Below are positions 39,264 to 49,003 of a DNA stretch of 64,000 bases, piece by piece. Position numbers and translations under genes: made by a program. Source of the stretch: Parietichytrium sp. I65-24A (taxonomy: Eukaryota; Sar; Bigyra; Thraustochytrida; Thraustochytriidae); contig BLSF01000044.1 of assembly GCA_012862575.1 (NCBI GenBank), positions 124,001-188,000 on the forward strand. Direction: 5' to 3'. A model generated the notes under the pieces. It saw nothing but the letters and a program-made list of their open reading frames with translations. It made no database searches and was not told where the DNA came from. Positions within the stretch are counted from its first letter, which is position 1. Each line of letters opens with the position of its first letter.

Positions 39264-40877
39264 ATGCTTCAGAAACTGAAGACATCGAAGCGGCGAACGG
39301 TGCAGAAGGTGCTGCAGTCGCACGGGAAGGCAGAAAACACAGTACATGACCCCGAATATGAGATGGCCGTGCAGAGGTTTTTCGCATTGGAGAAAGAGCT
39401 GCACAGCGTGCTCAACCGGATGAAAGATAGCAAGAAAATCACAGAACGATACGCAGCCGTGCATGCTGCGCTGGGAAGCTACCTCGCGATTCCGTTCTCC
39501 AATCCCGGGTTCGAGGACTCGCAGTCCCATGATGCTTTTCGACTCGCAAGTTGCCTCACAAAGTCTTCTGATTTGGTAGCCAAGTCCGCCTCGGTGGTTT
39601 TGCAAACTCAGGCGATCGATGTGCTGGATTCACTTCTTAGGAACGCATTCCCTGAGAGGCGTAAACTCATTTCTGACCACGCCGGACTCCTCATGGATGT
39701 GGAGTCATACCGCCGTCGTCTCAACGCCCTGCAGCTGAAAGGCAAGGAAGGCCACGACCCTTCGCTCGTGAGGCTGAGTCAAAAACTCAGCAATACGCAG
39801 GCGGACTATGACACCAAGCACCGGGAGCTCTTGGCGGATCTGAAGCAGCTCTATAATGACCGCTTTAAGATCTTAGAGCCCATTTACGCAGCTTTCGTTG
39901 CCACGCAGATGGAGTTTCACGGATACATTAACGAGGGAATCGAAGGCTTCGTGGCCCATGATCCAGACGCAGGCGAGCACATCAATTCTTCGAGACAAGC
40001 GATACGAGACATAATGTCGAATGGTGTCCCCGAAGGTTATCACCCCAAGCCAAAGGAGAAACTCTTTACTCGTCTGCAGAATTGGGGAACGCCGCGAACT
40101 TCTTCCACCAAAGGGAGCGAGTCATCCATGGCCGTGTCCGGTTCCGGATATGATTCTCGGAGGGGTCTCGAGAATTCGCCAACCAACACTGCGAACGGCT
40201 CTGAATACGACTTGTCGCAGAACGGCAACGGCAGCCCACGCGACGATGAGGATGTTGACCAGACCTCGCCAGACGGTCAGCTTGCGGGCGTAATTCGTCT
40301 CAATGAAGAGAGCTTTCTAAGCGACGGTTTTTCTCCGTCCTCTAGAGAGAGCCCCCACCCCGAGGCCACGTCAGACAAGTCGGAGCAAGGGTCGGGCAAG
40401 AGCTTTCAGAGTTCCGGTGGACCTCGAAGCGTGTCTTCCCAGTCACAAGCTCAGCAGTCCTTCAAGAATTCCCATGCCGTCGAGCAATTCAGCCCGTCAA
40501 GCATCCAATCTGCCTCCGATCTAGGCAGCCCGAACGACGAAGATACCGACGACCAAGGCTTTTCGCCAGACAACGCTCTGTCCCCAAATACATCAATAGC
40601 ATCGCCAGGCTCGGCGCCAGACGACGAGGGAGCGTCTGCGCAGAAAGGATCGGGCAAGTCCATACAAAGCAAAGCAAAACAAGTGAACGAAGACAACGAG
40701 GTGGAGTACGTCAAAGCCGTTTACCAGTTCACAGGGACGGATGCTGAGGATTTGCACTTCAAAAAGGACGACATTATCAAAGTTCTTGAGAAAATTGACG
40801 AGGGGTGGTGGCGCGGCGAGCTTCGAGGCGAAACTGGTCTCTTCCCGGTCACTTTTGTTCACCCTTATCAACCATAA
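39264..40877 (+). CDS. BAR-SH3 (amphiphysin/Rvs-type) protein
   Basis: Such proteins sense or form membrane curvature during endocytosis and connect it to actin and dynamin partners. The first ATG in the frame (39264, context AGAAAAATGC) gives 537 residues. Residues 1-240 form the BAR domain, opening with a basic amphipathic N-terminus (LKTSKRRTVQKVLQSHGKA) and containing LKQLYNDRFKILEPIYAAFV. A Ser/Gly/Asp-rich disordered linker (~265-470) has repeated SGKSFQS/SGKSIQS and SPN/SPD motifs. The C-terminus is an SH3 domain (~479-535): VKAVYQFTG, ALYDY-like; DEGWWRGEL; and GLFPVTFVHP, with the Trp pair and Pro of the ligand groove. No PX, GAP or clathrin-binding motif is seen. Confidence 0.9.
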   Translation: MLQKLKTSKRRTVQKVLQSHGKAENTVHDPEYEMAVQRFFALEKELHSVLNRMKDSKKITERYAAVHAALGSYLAIPFSNPGFEDSQSHDAFRLASCLTKSSDLVAKSASVVLQTQAIDVLDSLLRNAFPERRKLISDHAGLLMDVESYRRRLNALQLKGKEGHDPSLVRLSQKLSNTQADYDTKHRELLADLKQLYNDRFKILEPIYAAFVATQMEFHGYINEGIEGFVAHDPDAGEHINSSRQAIRDIMSNGVPEGYHPKPKEKLFTRLQNWGTPRTSSTKGSESSMAVSGSGYDSRRGLENSPTNTANGSEYDLSQNGNGSPRDDEDVDQTSPDGQLAGVIRLNEESFLSDGFSPSSRESPHPEATSDKSEQGSGKSFQSSGGPRSVSSQSQAQQSFKNSHAVEQFSPSSIQSASDLGSPNDEDTDDQGFSPDNALSPNTSIASPGSAPDDEGASAQKGSGKSIQSKAKQVNEDNEVEYVKAVYQFTGTDAEDLHFKKDDIIKVLEKIDEGWWRGELRGETGLFPVTFVHPYQP

Positions 40878-41752
40878 GTACAAAGTAGTTGCTCAGTTTT
40901 TTGGCTCGCCTTTCCTTCCCTTTCCGGGCACCATTTCCACGAGCAATCAGCTCTCAGAGCTTCTGTGCATTTCCATCACGATAGAATTGAACAGAACTAT
41001 GATTCATTCACAGTTAATCTTNTCATGATTCATTCACAGTCAATCTTGAAATCAAGTGAACGTGAAGAAAGGTGAAAACTGTCAAGAATGTCAAGAATGA
41101 TTTGAAGTTTGAAATTTCCAAAAACGAGATTGCATAAGAATCGCTATACCTCACTAAGACACCCCTCCGGTTCTACTGACCACCCACCGATTACGCTAAT
41201 CCCCGCACCGCTCATGTCATGTCATGTCATTTCACAACAGCCACTGGCATCCCTACTGTTTACTGTAGTTCTGAGCCCTCTGTTTCCTCTAGTAGGAACT
41301 CTATCTAAATCCGCACACCTCTCAGACTCTTATTGAAGTATTAAAGGATACTACTTACCGAGGACCCCTCGTTAGCAGGCGCCACATTTTCCTAGCACAA
41401 TCCATAGCGACGCAGTGGCTAATACCTTCTATCACTACCAATAATTCAACATCCGGCTCACAAGACGTAATACATACTCCTACCACGGAAAAGCCTGGCT
41501 ACGAGATTGGCTAGCCACTAATAGTGTCCTATATTAACTTGGTAGGGTTTCGCTATGAAGTTATCCTTCGTACTGTGAACGCCTACGTGAGGCGTAGAAG
41601 TGCTAGTTCCGAGAGAAGGAAGAAAGGGAAAGGAAAGAAAAAGAAAGAAAAGAAAGAAACAAGGAGAGAAATTGTGAGAGAAGAAAAAAGTTCGGAGCAC
41701 ACGCCCCTCACAAGACCTGCCGCGCAATATCGTGCCCGCAGCTGTAGCGCGC

Positions 41753-41760
41753 TATAAAAG
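41753..41760 (+). promoter_or_regulatory. TATA box, probable bZIP gene promoter
   Basis: TATAAAAG is a consensus TATA element. It lies about 515 bp upstream of the bZIP ATG, so it predicts a 5' UTR of nearly 490 nt, possibly shortened by a 5'-UTR intron ending at the acceptor-like site near 41953. Confidence 0.45.
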
Positions 41761-41910
41761 CCTAAAGCACGCGTACCTGATCGGTAGGAATCGGCGGCGA
41801 AGAGCTGCGGGGAGGAGCGCACGCGGCGGACAGAGACTTGACTGAGTGCATTGGAGCGGACAGATAGCAAGGGTCGATCTCCTCTCCCCGTTGTTCTCTT
41901 TCTCATTCTC

Positions 41911-41939
41911 TCATTCTCTCTCTCTCTCTCTCTCTCTCT
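41911..41939. repeat. (TC)n tract
   Basis: A TC dinucleotide run directly precedes TTTATTCCTTCGCAG. Together they look like a polypyrimidine tract and 3' splice site in the bZIP 5' UTR, though a plain microsatellite is an equal reading. Confidence 0.8.
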
Positions 41940-42269
41940 TTATTCCTTCGCAGGTTTGTGATTCGCGAGGTTCACGGTGTACAGCGAGGAGCCAGAAGAT
42001 CTGAGAGGAAGGTCGGTAGAAATTTTAATTTTTGATTTTCTAGTCTAGAGAGCAAAGCTAAACGCTGGAAAAGCTTTGCGGCTGCAGGTGGCAGTGCGCG
42101 CCTATATTTGCACGGTTTGGGACACACAGTGACACAAGGTAGCGAGCGGAACTAGGTAGTGTGAGAAACACGCAAAGACGTATACGTTGGTACAGATACG
42201 AACCGGTTTTACTCAAGGGCAAGCGGCGGGAGGGCAGCATCAAGTAGCACTGCGGACGTTGTGGACACA

Positions 42270-44099
42270 ATGAAGCGGCGGGCATTGTTTGGGCAATGGA
42301 AGACGCCACCACAGGTGCTGTACCCTTCTTCTGGGTCGGGGATGAAAAAGTCCACGTCCATGCCGGCGTTTAATTCCGTCCCAGACAGCGAGCAATTCGC
42401 GTACCACGGCGGCATGTTGCCCATGGGCGGGGCCATGTCCATGGACGACTCAACGGGGCTGGGCATTGACGATGAAGACGGGTTTTTCGGTGATGGCCTG
42501 CCAATGTCGCAACGCGGGGACTTTGCCGGTGACGGACTCAAGTTCGCGTCGCCAAACCACGCGCAGGGCCACTTTGATGCGAATGGCATGCCAAAGAGGG
42601 CGATGTCCTACCAGGATTTCAACGTGGGCTGGCCCGAGGACGAGCCCACAACTGGCGCACATGCGAGAAGCGGACTTCTCACAGGGAAGCGCACGGCGCA
42701 TGTGCTCGAGAAGCAGATGCAGCAGCACCCACATTTTCACTCTGGCGGAATGGGCCACTTGCCGCCTCAGCAGCAACAGCAGCAGCAGCAGCAGAGATTG
42801 CAGCACCTACAACAACAGCAGCAACAACCCCAACAACCCTACGTAAACCCCAGGCACTCGCTCCTCCACGGGACCAATGTGCCGTCGTCGTCGTCGTCAT
42901 CTTCGAGCAGCTCGTCCGCAAAGTCACCGAGCGGCAGCTCTGGCCCGATGCGCCACTCGTCGCACAGCGCGGAGAAGGAACTCAACGCAGACGAGCGGAG
43001 GCAGAAAAGGCTGGCGAAGAACAGGGTATCAGCGAAGATGAGGCGCCTGAAGAAAAAGGCTACCGTGGATCACTTAGAGATCGAGGTGGAGGACCTGCAG
43101 CGAAGTATTGGGTTCTTGCGGACGCTGTTAGATTACCGAAAGCGAGGGGTCGCGCCAATTGCTTCCCCTGTAAATTTTCCTCGCGAAGCCTTGGCAACGG
43201 CTTTCGAAGCTAGTCAGCAACCTGTCCAGTCGGGCGATGAAGCTGAGCTGCAGGGGCGCGCAGACGGAACGAGAATGAATCCTAAGGCTTTGTCTGAGGA
43301 GGAGGGTGAAGCGCTTGCGCAGCAGATTCGAGAGCAGCTGACCCATCTCAGCCTGGAGGATCTTCGCGGTCTACTGGTGGACCACCTCTTTGCTGGCAAG
43401 AGTCAGGAAATGTCTGTACACCTCTTTAGGCGGCAAATTGCTGCCCAACTTTTTCTTGACCACCATGTGACGTGGGCTGAAATTTTGCGGCATACGTGCA
43501 CTGCAAACGAGGCTATCTTTGTTTTACTTGGAGACAATTTTGTGCCGTCAGAACTAGATAGCCAGGCCGCTGCTCTGCGCCAGAGTTTTTTGCTTGATTC
43601 CCTGCGCGACAACGGCGGGCTGAGCCTGCCGCCAACGTCGTCGCCTTCCAACGATGGCAAGTCGCCCGCTGGGCAGAGGATGACCAGTCGCTACGGACAA
43701 GATGGATTTGCTAAAGGCGTCAACCCATACCCGTGCTCCTCCTCCTATAGCTCAGCTGGGGTGACTGATCCAAACGTGGTGCAGGCCAAAGTATCTCGCC
43801 TGCGAAGCGATCTGTTGCAAACATTAAACCTGAGCGAGCAGCAGAAAGCCAATATTGCTCAATTGGGGTACGGTCTTCAGAAAGAACAGCTCATTTGCCA
43901 CGCCTATTCTCGAATTGCTGCGACATTCTCTTTGAAAAAGTGGTTGGACTACCCCCAGATCGAAGCTATATCGGATGCATTCCGCGGCACACTTCAGCAG
44001 CATCAGATGGACAAGTATCACAGCTGGGCTCGACGAAATCTCAGCGCAATCGAGGCACTTGAAATTGCTCCCCCTGCGAGCGAAGGTGTTCCACAGTAA
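42270..44099 (+). CDS. bZIP transcription factor with long C-terminal helical region
   Basis: The first ATG (42270) gives 609 residues. The N-terminal 240 residues are low-complexity: Met/Gly-rich, then a Gln tract (~167-190) and poly-Ser (~209-220). The bZIP is at ~242-295, with basic region RRQKRLAKNRVSAKMRRLKK containing the invariant N-x7-R, followed by a leucine-zipper helix (VDHLEIEVEDLQRSIGFLRTLL). After it, two compact helical segments stand out: LSLEDLRGLLVDHLFAGKSQ (~355) and the block from SEQQKANIAQLGYGLQKEQL to the end. They may form a regulatory domain; I do not recognise it. Nuclear, DNA-binding by inference. Target genes are unknown. Confidence 0.87.
   Translation: MKRRALFGQWKTPPQVLYPSSGSGMKKSTSMPAFNSVPDSEQFAYHGGMLPMGGAMSMDDSTGLGIDDEDGFFGDGLPMSQRGDFAGDGLKFASPNHAQGHFDANGMPKRAMSYQDFNVGWPEDEPTTGAHARSGLLTGKRTAHVLEKQMQQHPHFHSGGMGHLPPQQQQQQQQQRLQHLQQQQQQPQQPYVNPRHSLLHGTNVPSSSSSSSSSSSAKSPSGSSGPMRHSSHSAEKELNADERRQKRLAKNRVSAKMRRLKKKATVDHLEIEVEDLQRSIGFLRTLLDYRKRGVAPIASPVNFPREALATAFEASQQPVQSGDEAELQGRADGTRMNPKALSEEEGEALAQQIREQLTHLSLEDLRGLLVDHLFAGKSQEMSVHLFRRQIAAQLFLDHHVTWAEILRHTCTANEAIFVLLGDNFVPSELDSQAAALRQSFLLDSLRDNGGLSLPPTSSPSNDGKSPAGQRMTSRYGQDGFAKGVNPYPCSSSYSSAGVTDPNVVQAKVSRLRSDLLQTLNLSEQQKANIAQLGYGLQKEQLICHAYSRIAATFSLKKWLDYPQIEAISDAFRGTLQQHQMDKYHSWARRNLSAIEALEIAPPASEGVPQ
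42767..42838 (+). repeat. CAG/CAA trinucleotide run (poly-Gln) in bZIP coding sequence
   Basis: Mixed CAG and CAA codons encode two glutamine blocks separated by RLQHL. The mixture of codons should make it more stable than a pure CAG run. Confidence 0.9.
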
Positions 44100-44575
44100 C
44101 ACTGGATTCCTGTTTTGATTTTTGGTTGATAGATTGCTGTTGACTTCAAGTGCAAGTCAGGTCTTACAATTAGTTATGAGAACGCGCACATCTTTGCCCC
44201 GCATACCGCCAACGTGCACGCCTCCAGCCTTCCTTGTCCAACCAATCACGGAGGGCAATTCAAAATCTACAAATGCTCGAGCTGGTAGTATTGGGGTTTG
44301 GAGCACGCTCATCCTTGAGGGTCGCCAGCTGCAATGAATTATCGTTAGCGCGCAGTCCACCCACACTATTCTTTGTCAACATATATTCCAAGGGAGAGAA
44401 AGCAATTTAAAGATGGGCTTTACTATCAGTTCTTTGTGCGTGCGTGTTGTTTATTGTATTGTCTCCTTTGCACCTCCTCTGGGGCGACTGCTGGCGCGTT
44501 TATAGTAGTGCTGGAGAATTAGAAAAAGAAATTATATTTCATGTCAATCGGTCACTACTTTCACTTTTCCTCTAT
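44100..44575. other. Intergenic, convergent 3' ends
   Basis: This 476 bp lies between the bZIP and USP47-like stop codons. An AT-rich stretch (44515-44545) with AAATTATATTTC-like words could hold 3'-processing sites. No gene is evident. Confidence 0.5.
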
Positions 44576-47500
44576 TCAAGTTAGCGGAGGCAGCGGATTC
44601 AAGCTGGTTCGGTTGGGCAGCACAGTTTTCTGAAGCACCTCCTCTACCCTGGTATCGCCAGAGGTGTAGAGCTTTCGTCCGGCATGAACAAATGACTTCG
44701 ACCCGGCATTTGGGATGAGGGACTTGCTCCCATCGACGTCGAAAGGCTCAAGCTTTTGTCGAATAGATATCTTCTCTGCTCCTTTTAATCTCGGTATACG
44801 AGATGGCCTCGCAATGACGTTCTTTTCGTCCCCTCTTTTGCCTTGTGATGGCGCGCTCGGATACGCAAACTCGGATATTTGTGGCCTTGAATTCAAGGGC
44901 TCCAACGTTTTAGGGCGGTGAACTTTGGAAGACACAACTCGCCGTTGCCGGACCTCTCCATCAACATAGGTTCGGATACGGCTACGTGTTGGAGAAGATT
45001 TGGCACGCGGGATTTCAACTAATTCGGGCAGCACACCCTGCCCGTACTCTTGAACGTGCTCCTTCGATTTGTGGTCCAGCTTTGGCAGGCTTGCTTTGCT
45101 ACGGGACCCCGAGTTTTTGAAACTCTTTGGTGGTGTGAGGAATTCCTGTACGCTACCGTCTTTACATTCCTCGACTGTCACGCCGTCATCCTCGTCCACC
45201 TCCGGGGTCGCCACTCTCTCTTGGCTGTCAGTGTCTGTGACAATTTGCACGCGAAGGTTTCGCAACGGGGGATTTTCATCTTGTTGTTTTGTTTTGCGGT
45301 TTCGTTTTTCTGTAGAGGCTGGAACCCGATTTTCCCTCACAAGGGATTTCTGAGAATCGCCTCGCTTCAAAGCCGAAGGAGCCCGAACATTGCTTAGGCT
45401 GACTCCTTCGACCACCTCCCCGTCATCAAAATTGATCTTGAAAGTCCCCGAAATGTCGCAACGAGATATTACACCAGGATAAAACCGTTTCCAATCGTTC
45501 GCTTTGGCTAGCACGCGGTCGCCCAAACCAAATTCTGGCTCGCTTGGTCCTGCCGCCACACCGTCAGATACAGACTCTTCCTGATGGTCTAATCCTCTGG
45601 ACTCCATCTCGTTTGCAGCCTCCCGCCAAGACTCAGAAAACTCATCTTGTTTTGACATGAACTCTTCCTGGTATGACTTGCGGTCAGCAGGTAGGCTGGC
45701 AAGGTCAAGAGATGGCACTCGCTGCAGTGTCCGTTGGATGACGAGCTCCCCATTGTCTGAAGGTGTTCCCTCCGAATCTTCGGAAACCAAGACAGGGGTG
45801 TCCTTCCTGGATTCAGCAAAGCCAATTCTAATGCCGCTGGACTCCTGTCGAGCTGCAGGACCTTTGGCTCGTCTGTGGCCATCCTTCTCGGCGGCACCTT
45901 TCAGCTCCGGCAACTGTTCGAGGAGACTCGCTTTATCAAACGAAGCTTTGCCATCCAAACTCTCCAATACATCTGCATCGACAGACAGAAGAACCGCCCC
46001 ACTTGACATTCGAAGTGGAAATCGAGTCACTGGAGCAGCCCCTTTAGTAGCGTGTTCGTTTGGCGAAACCCACTCGAGGAAGGTAGCATCATTCAGCCAA
46101 CTTGCGCTCCGACGAATGCTCTGAGGCGTCAAGTAAACAACTGAGTCTGTAGCAGGGCAGAGGCTCTCCACGAGCTGAGCCCAGCTCCAGGTCTTCCGTG
46201 CGGTGAGTTCTTGGCTGCTGAAAACCGTCAGCGTTTTGCTCTCGCTCATCTCCAGACTGATGACACGAACCAGAAACTCCTCATTCGAAAGTGACTCTTC
46301 CTGTTCAAGTACTTGCACGAAAACCCCTCTTCCGTCTCCAACACGCTTTAACGCACTGGATAAGCGCCTGCCGTCGGAAAGCGGCTCGCCGACTTCATTC
46401 CTCAAGGTTTTATCCAACAGTCTGATATTGTTGATGTTTTCAATGCCAAGTGCTTGCGCCACCGCGGCTCTAAGATCGTCGACTTGTCCACCATTGAGTA
46501 TATTGACTCTGCAGAGCACCTTAAGACCAGCGTCAGACTTGCTTGGTCTTTCAAAAATTCGGAACATGACGTGGTCCTTGGGAATGGGTTTTCCTTTACC
46601 GAGGTGGAGCACAGACTGGTCTGTCAGCCCTGCCGCCTCGATCGTCGCATCGTGGTCCTTTAGCTGGGATCCTGTCTGGGACTTCTTCAGGTGGTACTGT
46701 CCCGGCCCACCCTCGATATCCGAGGGTGGAAGCATACGTAGCATCTGCTCCTTGGCGTCTTGTAAAGTAGCAGCACGAGAAATTTTCATGCTGTATTCAT
46801 AGTCTGTGGGAGAACCTTTCCTTGTCTTTGCCGGGTTGTTGAAATAGATGGTCATGAAATCCTTTGTCTCCTGGTGCTCAGCGATGATGTCTTCGGGTGA
46901 TTTGGCTCCGACAATGGTTATAATAATTCCGTCTCCAGACGATAAGCCATGGTCCGCACGCAGGCGGCTATCTGGTTTCAAGACTTGGAGCATGTCCTCC
47001 TCTGTGTCGTCGATGGTCTTCTTATTCTTCTTCCGCGACCGCATCAGCTCGCGAAACAGCAGGATGCCTTGCTCGCTGATTGGGATTCCTAACCTTTCTT
47101 CAATTGCGTTTTGGAGATCTGACAACACGGGTTCTCTCCCATCGGCAGCAGGGATTTCCAGCGGGAGCTGAGAGTACAGGAGAGAAGCGTGGCGGTCTCC
47201 GTGAAGCTCCACAGAGGAACGTCGCCAATGAGTAGCAGCGTTCATAGGGTTCGCGCTTCGCTGTCGTGAATCCCAACAGAAAAGACGCAGCTGCATTTGC
47301 TGGATGTCAAATTCCTTGAACGAGGTCTGGTAAGGGCTCAAAAATTCCAATAACAGCGGAAAATATGAGGTGATGGCCAATTTTTCGAGTGTCGCGCTCT
47401 CTTCATGAGCTTGAAAAGTTTCCCCAAGTTGATTGTCAAGCTGATAAAACTTTCGAAGTCTGCACTGCGCTAGAGGGTAAAGGTGGCGAAGGTCTTTGGG

Positions 47501-49003
47501 AACCAAAAGATGATACGCTCTGTGTTTAAGATCCGTGATGGTGCACTTTCTGGAGTGCAAGGTCAAACTCACGGTAGAGGGCACTTCGTTTTGTGCACAG
47601 GCTCCGTTTCTAGGATCGACCATCGGCCCACGCTGAATTTTAACCGTGAGAAGCTGCTTGTCCATGCGAGCAACCTTTCGAAGAAGGCTTTTGGACTCGT
47701 TTTCGTTCTGAATCCATCTCAAGATCCGCTCTGGAGGGATTGCGTTGGGGACTTTCCAATCTGCGCACCGGGAATACAAGAGCATGTACGCTCCGCCTTC
47801 CGCGAGCGATCCTCCCTGCGAGCACATCCGGTCCATATCTGACTTCCGTATTCTGGTCACCATGGTGTCATTAAATTCATGCCAGTCATTGGCCCCCGTT
47901 CGCAGAATTGCGTAGTAATGTCCAGAATTAGCGTTTCCACTGTGCACAATCACTCCGGTGAGCATGTACTTTCCCTCTTCAGGATCCCTCAACGCTTCTT
48001 TCATTTCCAATTGCAGCGACTCTGAGAAAGAGTCGTCGTCTTCGGTGGGAATTTTTTTGCCCTTCGCACCGGCCGAGCGGAATGCTTCCGGTGAGATAGA
48101 GTCTAGTCCGGTGAGGTCCGAGACGTCGATCAAGTCGGGGATCGCAACGCTCTCCAAGAGCTTGACGCGACGATCGATTTCCCAATCAAAAACAAACCTC
48201 TTCATGTGGATAACCAGCGTGGTTGGCAAAGACATGAGCCGGTGGCCTTTAATCGCATCCACCTTGCAATCGCAGTGCTCGCAAAAGTACTGATTCTCTC
48301 CGTCCAACCTCTCAATTTCTACAAATTTATCCAGGGCGTTGTCGACACTTCCAGTACCTTGCACGAATAAGCTCAGGTCTTGGAACTCCTCACGCTTGGC
48401 GCGTTTATGCCCGCACTTTAAGCAGATAATGTAATCTACCAAGGAGCCTTTAAATGGGTTTGTCAGCTGCTTCCCGTTATTAAATTGCTCCAGAGAGTCA
48501 AAGAGAACCCTGCACAGTTCTTGAACGTCTTGCTGCTCATAAGCTTGCGACTCCGACCACCCAAAGCTCTTCGTCAAAGGCTTGGTGGACACCGAAATCT
48601 GCTCTGCAAATTGAAGCCTCGCGAATATTTTCTGGAGCTGTCGAGGAATGCATCTCTCTGAATTTGCAGCCTCTTGTTCCGTTTCTTGCCACGAGTATAT
48701 TAGGTCGCGGAATTCGCCGCAGTAGAAGAGGGATTGCAATAAGGAGTTTAAATAACAGGTCGCGCCTTGGTTCACGAGCCCGATGTACGCATTGGACAGG
48801 CGGTCACACGGCTCGAGCCCTTGCTGCCCCTCCTCCGCCACGAGAGCCTTCAACTCTTCTTTCTTTCGCTCGTGCAAGCCGTAGTCGTACTCGCTGTCGT
48901 CATCGCTATCGTTCTGGAACGACCCAGCTTCGCTCTGATACTCGTCGTCTTCGTAACTTGAGTCATCCCTCGAACTCCGTGGAGACTTGCGCGTTGGAGC
49001 CAT
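44576..49003 (-). CDS. USP47-like ubiquitin-specific protease with C-terminal Tudor-like domain
   Basis: A cysteine protease that removes ubiquitin. The 1475-residue frame has an acidic N-terminus, then the USP fold (~72-410): Cys box GLVNQGATCYLNSLLQSLF (nucleophile ~Cys83), QQDVQELCRVLFDSLEQ as in USP47, zinc pairs CLKC and CEHC (~194, 241), and the His box SGNANSGHYYAIL (His ~362) with WHEFND. Ubiquitin-like segments probably fill much of 420-1050, as in USP47. At ~1155-1205 a Tudor/Agenet-like barrel appears: GDRVLAKANDWKRFYPGVIS...INFDDGE. The last 250 residues are basic and disordered. All catalytic residues are present. A Tudor domain is not part of animal USP47 as I know it. Confidence 0.88.
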   Translation of the reverse strand: MAPTRKSPRSSRDDSSYEDDEYQSEAGSFQNDSDDDSEYDYGLHERKKEELKALVAEEGQQGLEPCDRLSNAYIGLVNQGATCYLNSLLQSLFYCGEFRDLIYSWQETEQEAANSERCIPRQLQKIFARLQFAEQISVSTKPLTKSFGWSESQAYEQQDVQELCRVLFDSLEQFNNGKQLTNPFKGSLVDYIICLKCGHKRAKREEFQDLSLFVQGTGSVDNALDKFVEIERLDGENQYFCEHCDCKVDAIKGHRLMSLPTTLVIHMKRFVFDWEIDRRVKLLESVAIPDLIDVSDLTGLDSISPEAFRSAGAKGKKIPTEDDDSFSESLQLEMKEALRDPEEGKYMLTGVIVHSGNANSGHYYAILRTGANDWHEFNDTMVTRIRKSDMDRMCSQGGSLAEGGAYMLLYSRCADWKVPNAIPPERILRWIQNENESKSLLRKVARMDKQLLTVKIQRGPMVDPRNGACAQNEVPSTVSLTLHSRKCTITDLKHRAYHLLVPKDLRHLYPLAQCRLRKFYQLDNQLGETFQAHEESATLEKLAITSYFPLLLEFLSPYQTSFKEFDIQQMQLRLFCWDSRQRSANPMNAATHWRRSSVELHGDRHASLLYSQLPLEIPAADGREPVLSDLQNAIEERLGIPISEQGILLFRELMRSRKKNKKTIDDTEEDMLQVLKPDSRLRADHGLSSGDGIIITIVGAKSPEDIIAEHQETKDFMTIYFNNPAKTRKGSPTDYEYSMKISRAATLQDAKEQMLRMLPPSDIEGGPGQYHLKKSQTGSQLKDHDATIEAAGLTDQSVLHLGKGKPIPKDHVMFRIFERPSKSDAGLKVLCRVNILNGGQVDDLRAAVAQALGIENINNIRLLDKTLRNEVGEPLSDGRRLSSALKRVGDGRGVFVQVLEQEESLSNEEFLVRVISLEMSESKTLTVFSSQELTARKTWSWAQLVESLCPATDSVVYLTPQSIRRSASWLNDATFLEWVSPNEHATKGAAPVTRFPLRMSSGAVLLSVDADVLESLDGKASFDKASLLEQLPELKGAAEKDGHRRAKGPAARQESSGIRIGFAESRKDTPVLVSEDSEGTPSDNGELVIQRTLQRVPSLDLASLPADRKSYQEEFMSKQDEFSESWREAANEMESRGLDHQEESVSDGVAAGPSEPEFGLGDRVLAKANDWKRFYPGVISRCDISGTFKINFDDGEVVEGVSLSNVRAPSALKRGDSQKSLVRENRVPASTEKRNRKTKQQDENPPLRNLRVQIVTDTDSQERVATPEVDEDDGVTVEECKDGSVQEFLTPPKSFKNSGSRSKASLPKLDHKSKEHVQEYGQGVLPELVEIPRAKSSPTRSRIRTYVDGEVRQRRVVSSKVHRPKTLEPLNSRPQISEFAYPSAPSQGKRGDEKNVIARPSRIPRLKGAEKISIRQKLEPFDVDGSKSLIPNAGSKSFVHAGRKLYTSGDTRVEEVLQKTVLPNRTSLNPLPPLT

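Larger units (their letters stand above)
40878..42269. other. Intergenic region with ambiguous base, TATA box and probable 5' UTR
   Basis: This lies between the BAR-SH3 stop and the bZIP start. It contains an N at 41022 flanked by a near-duplicate of 24 bases, a TCATG repeat (41214-41232), a strong TATAAAAG (41753) and a TC tract followed by an acceptor-like TTCCTTCGCAG (ends 41953). The bZIP transcript probably begins near 41.78 kb. Confidence 0.5.
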
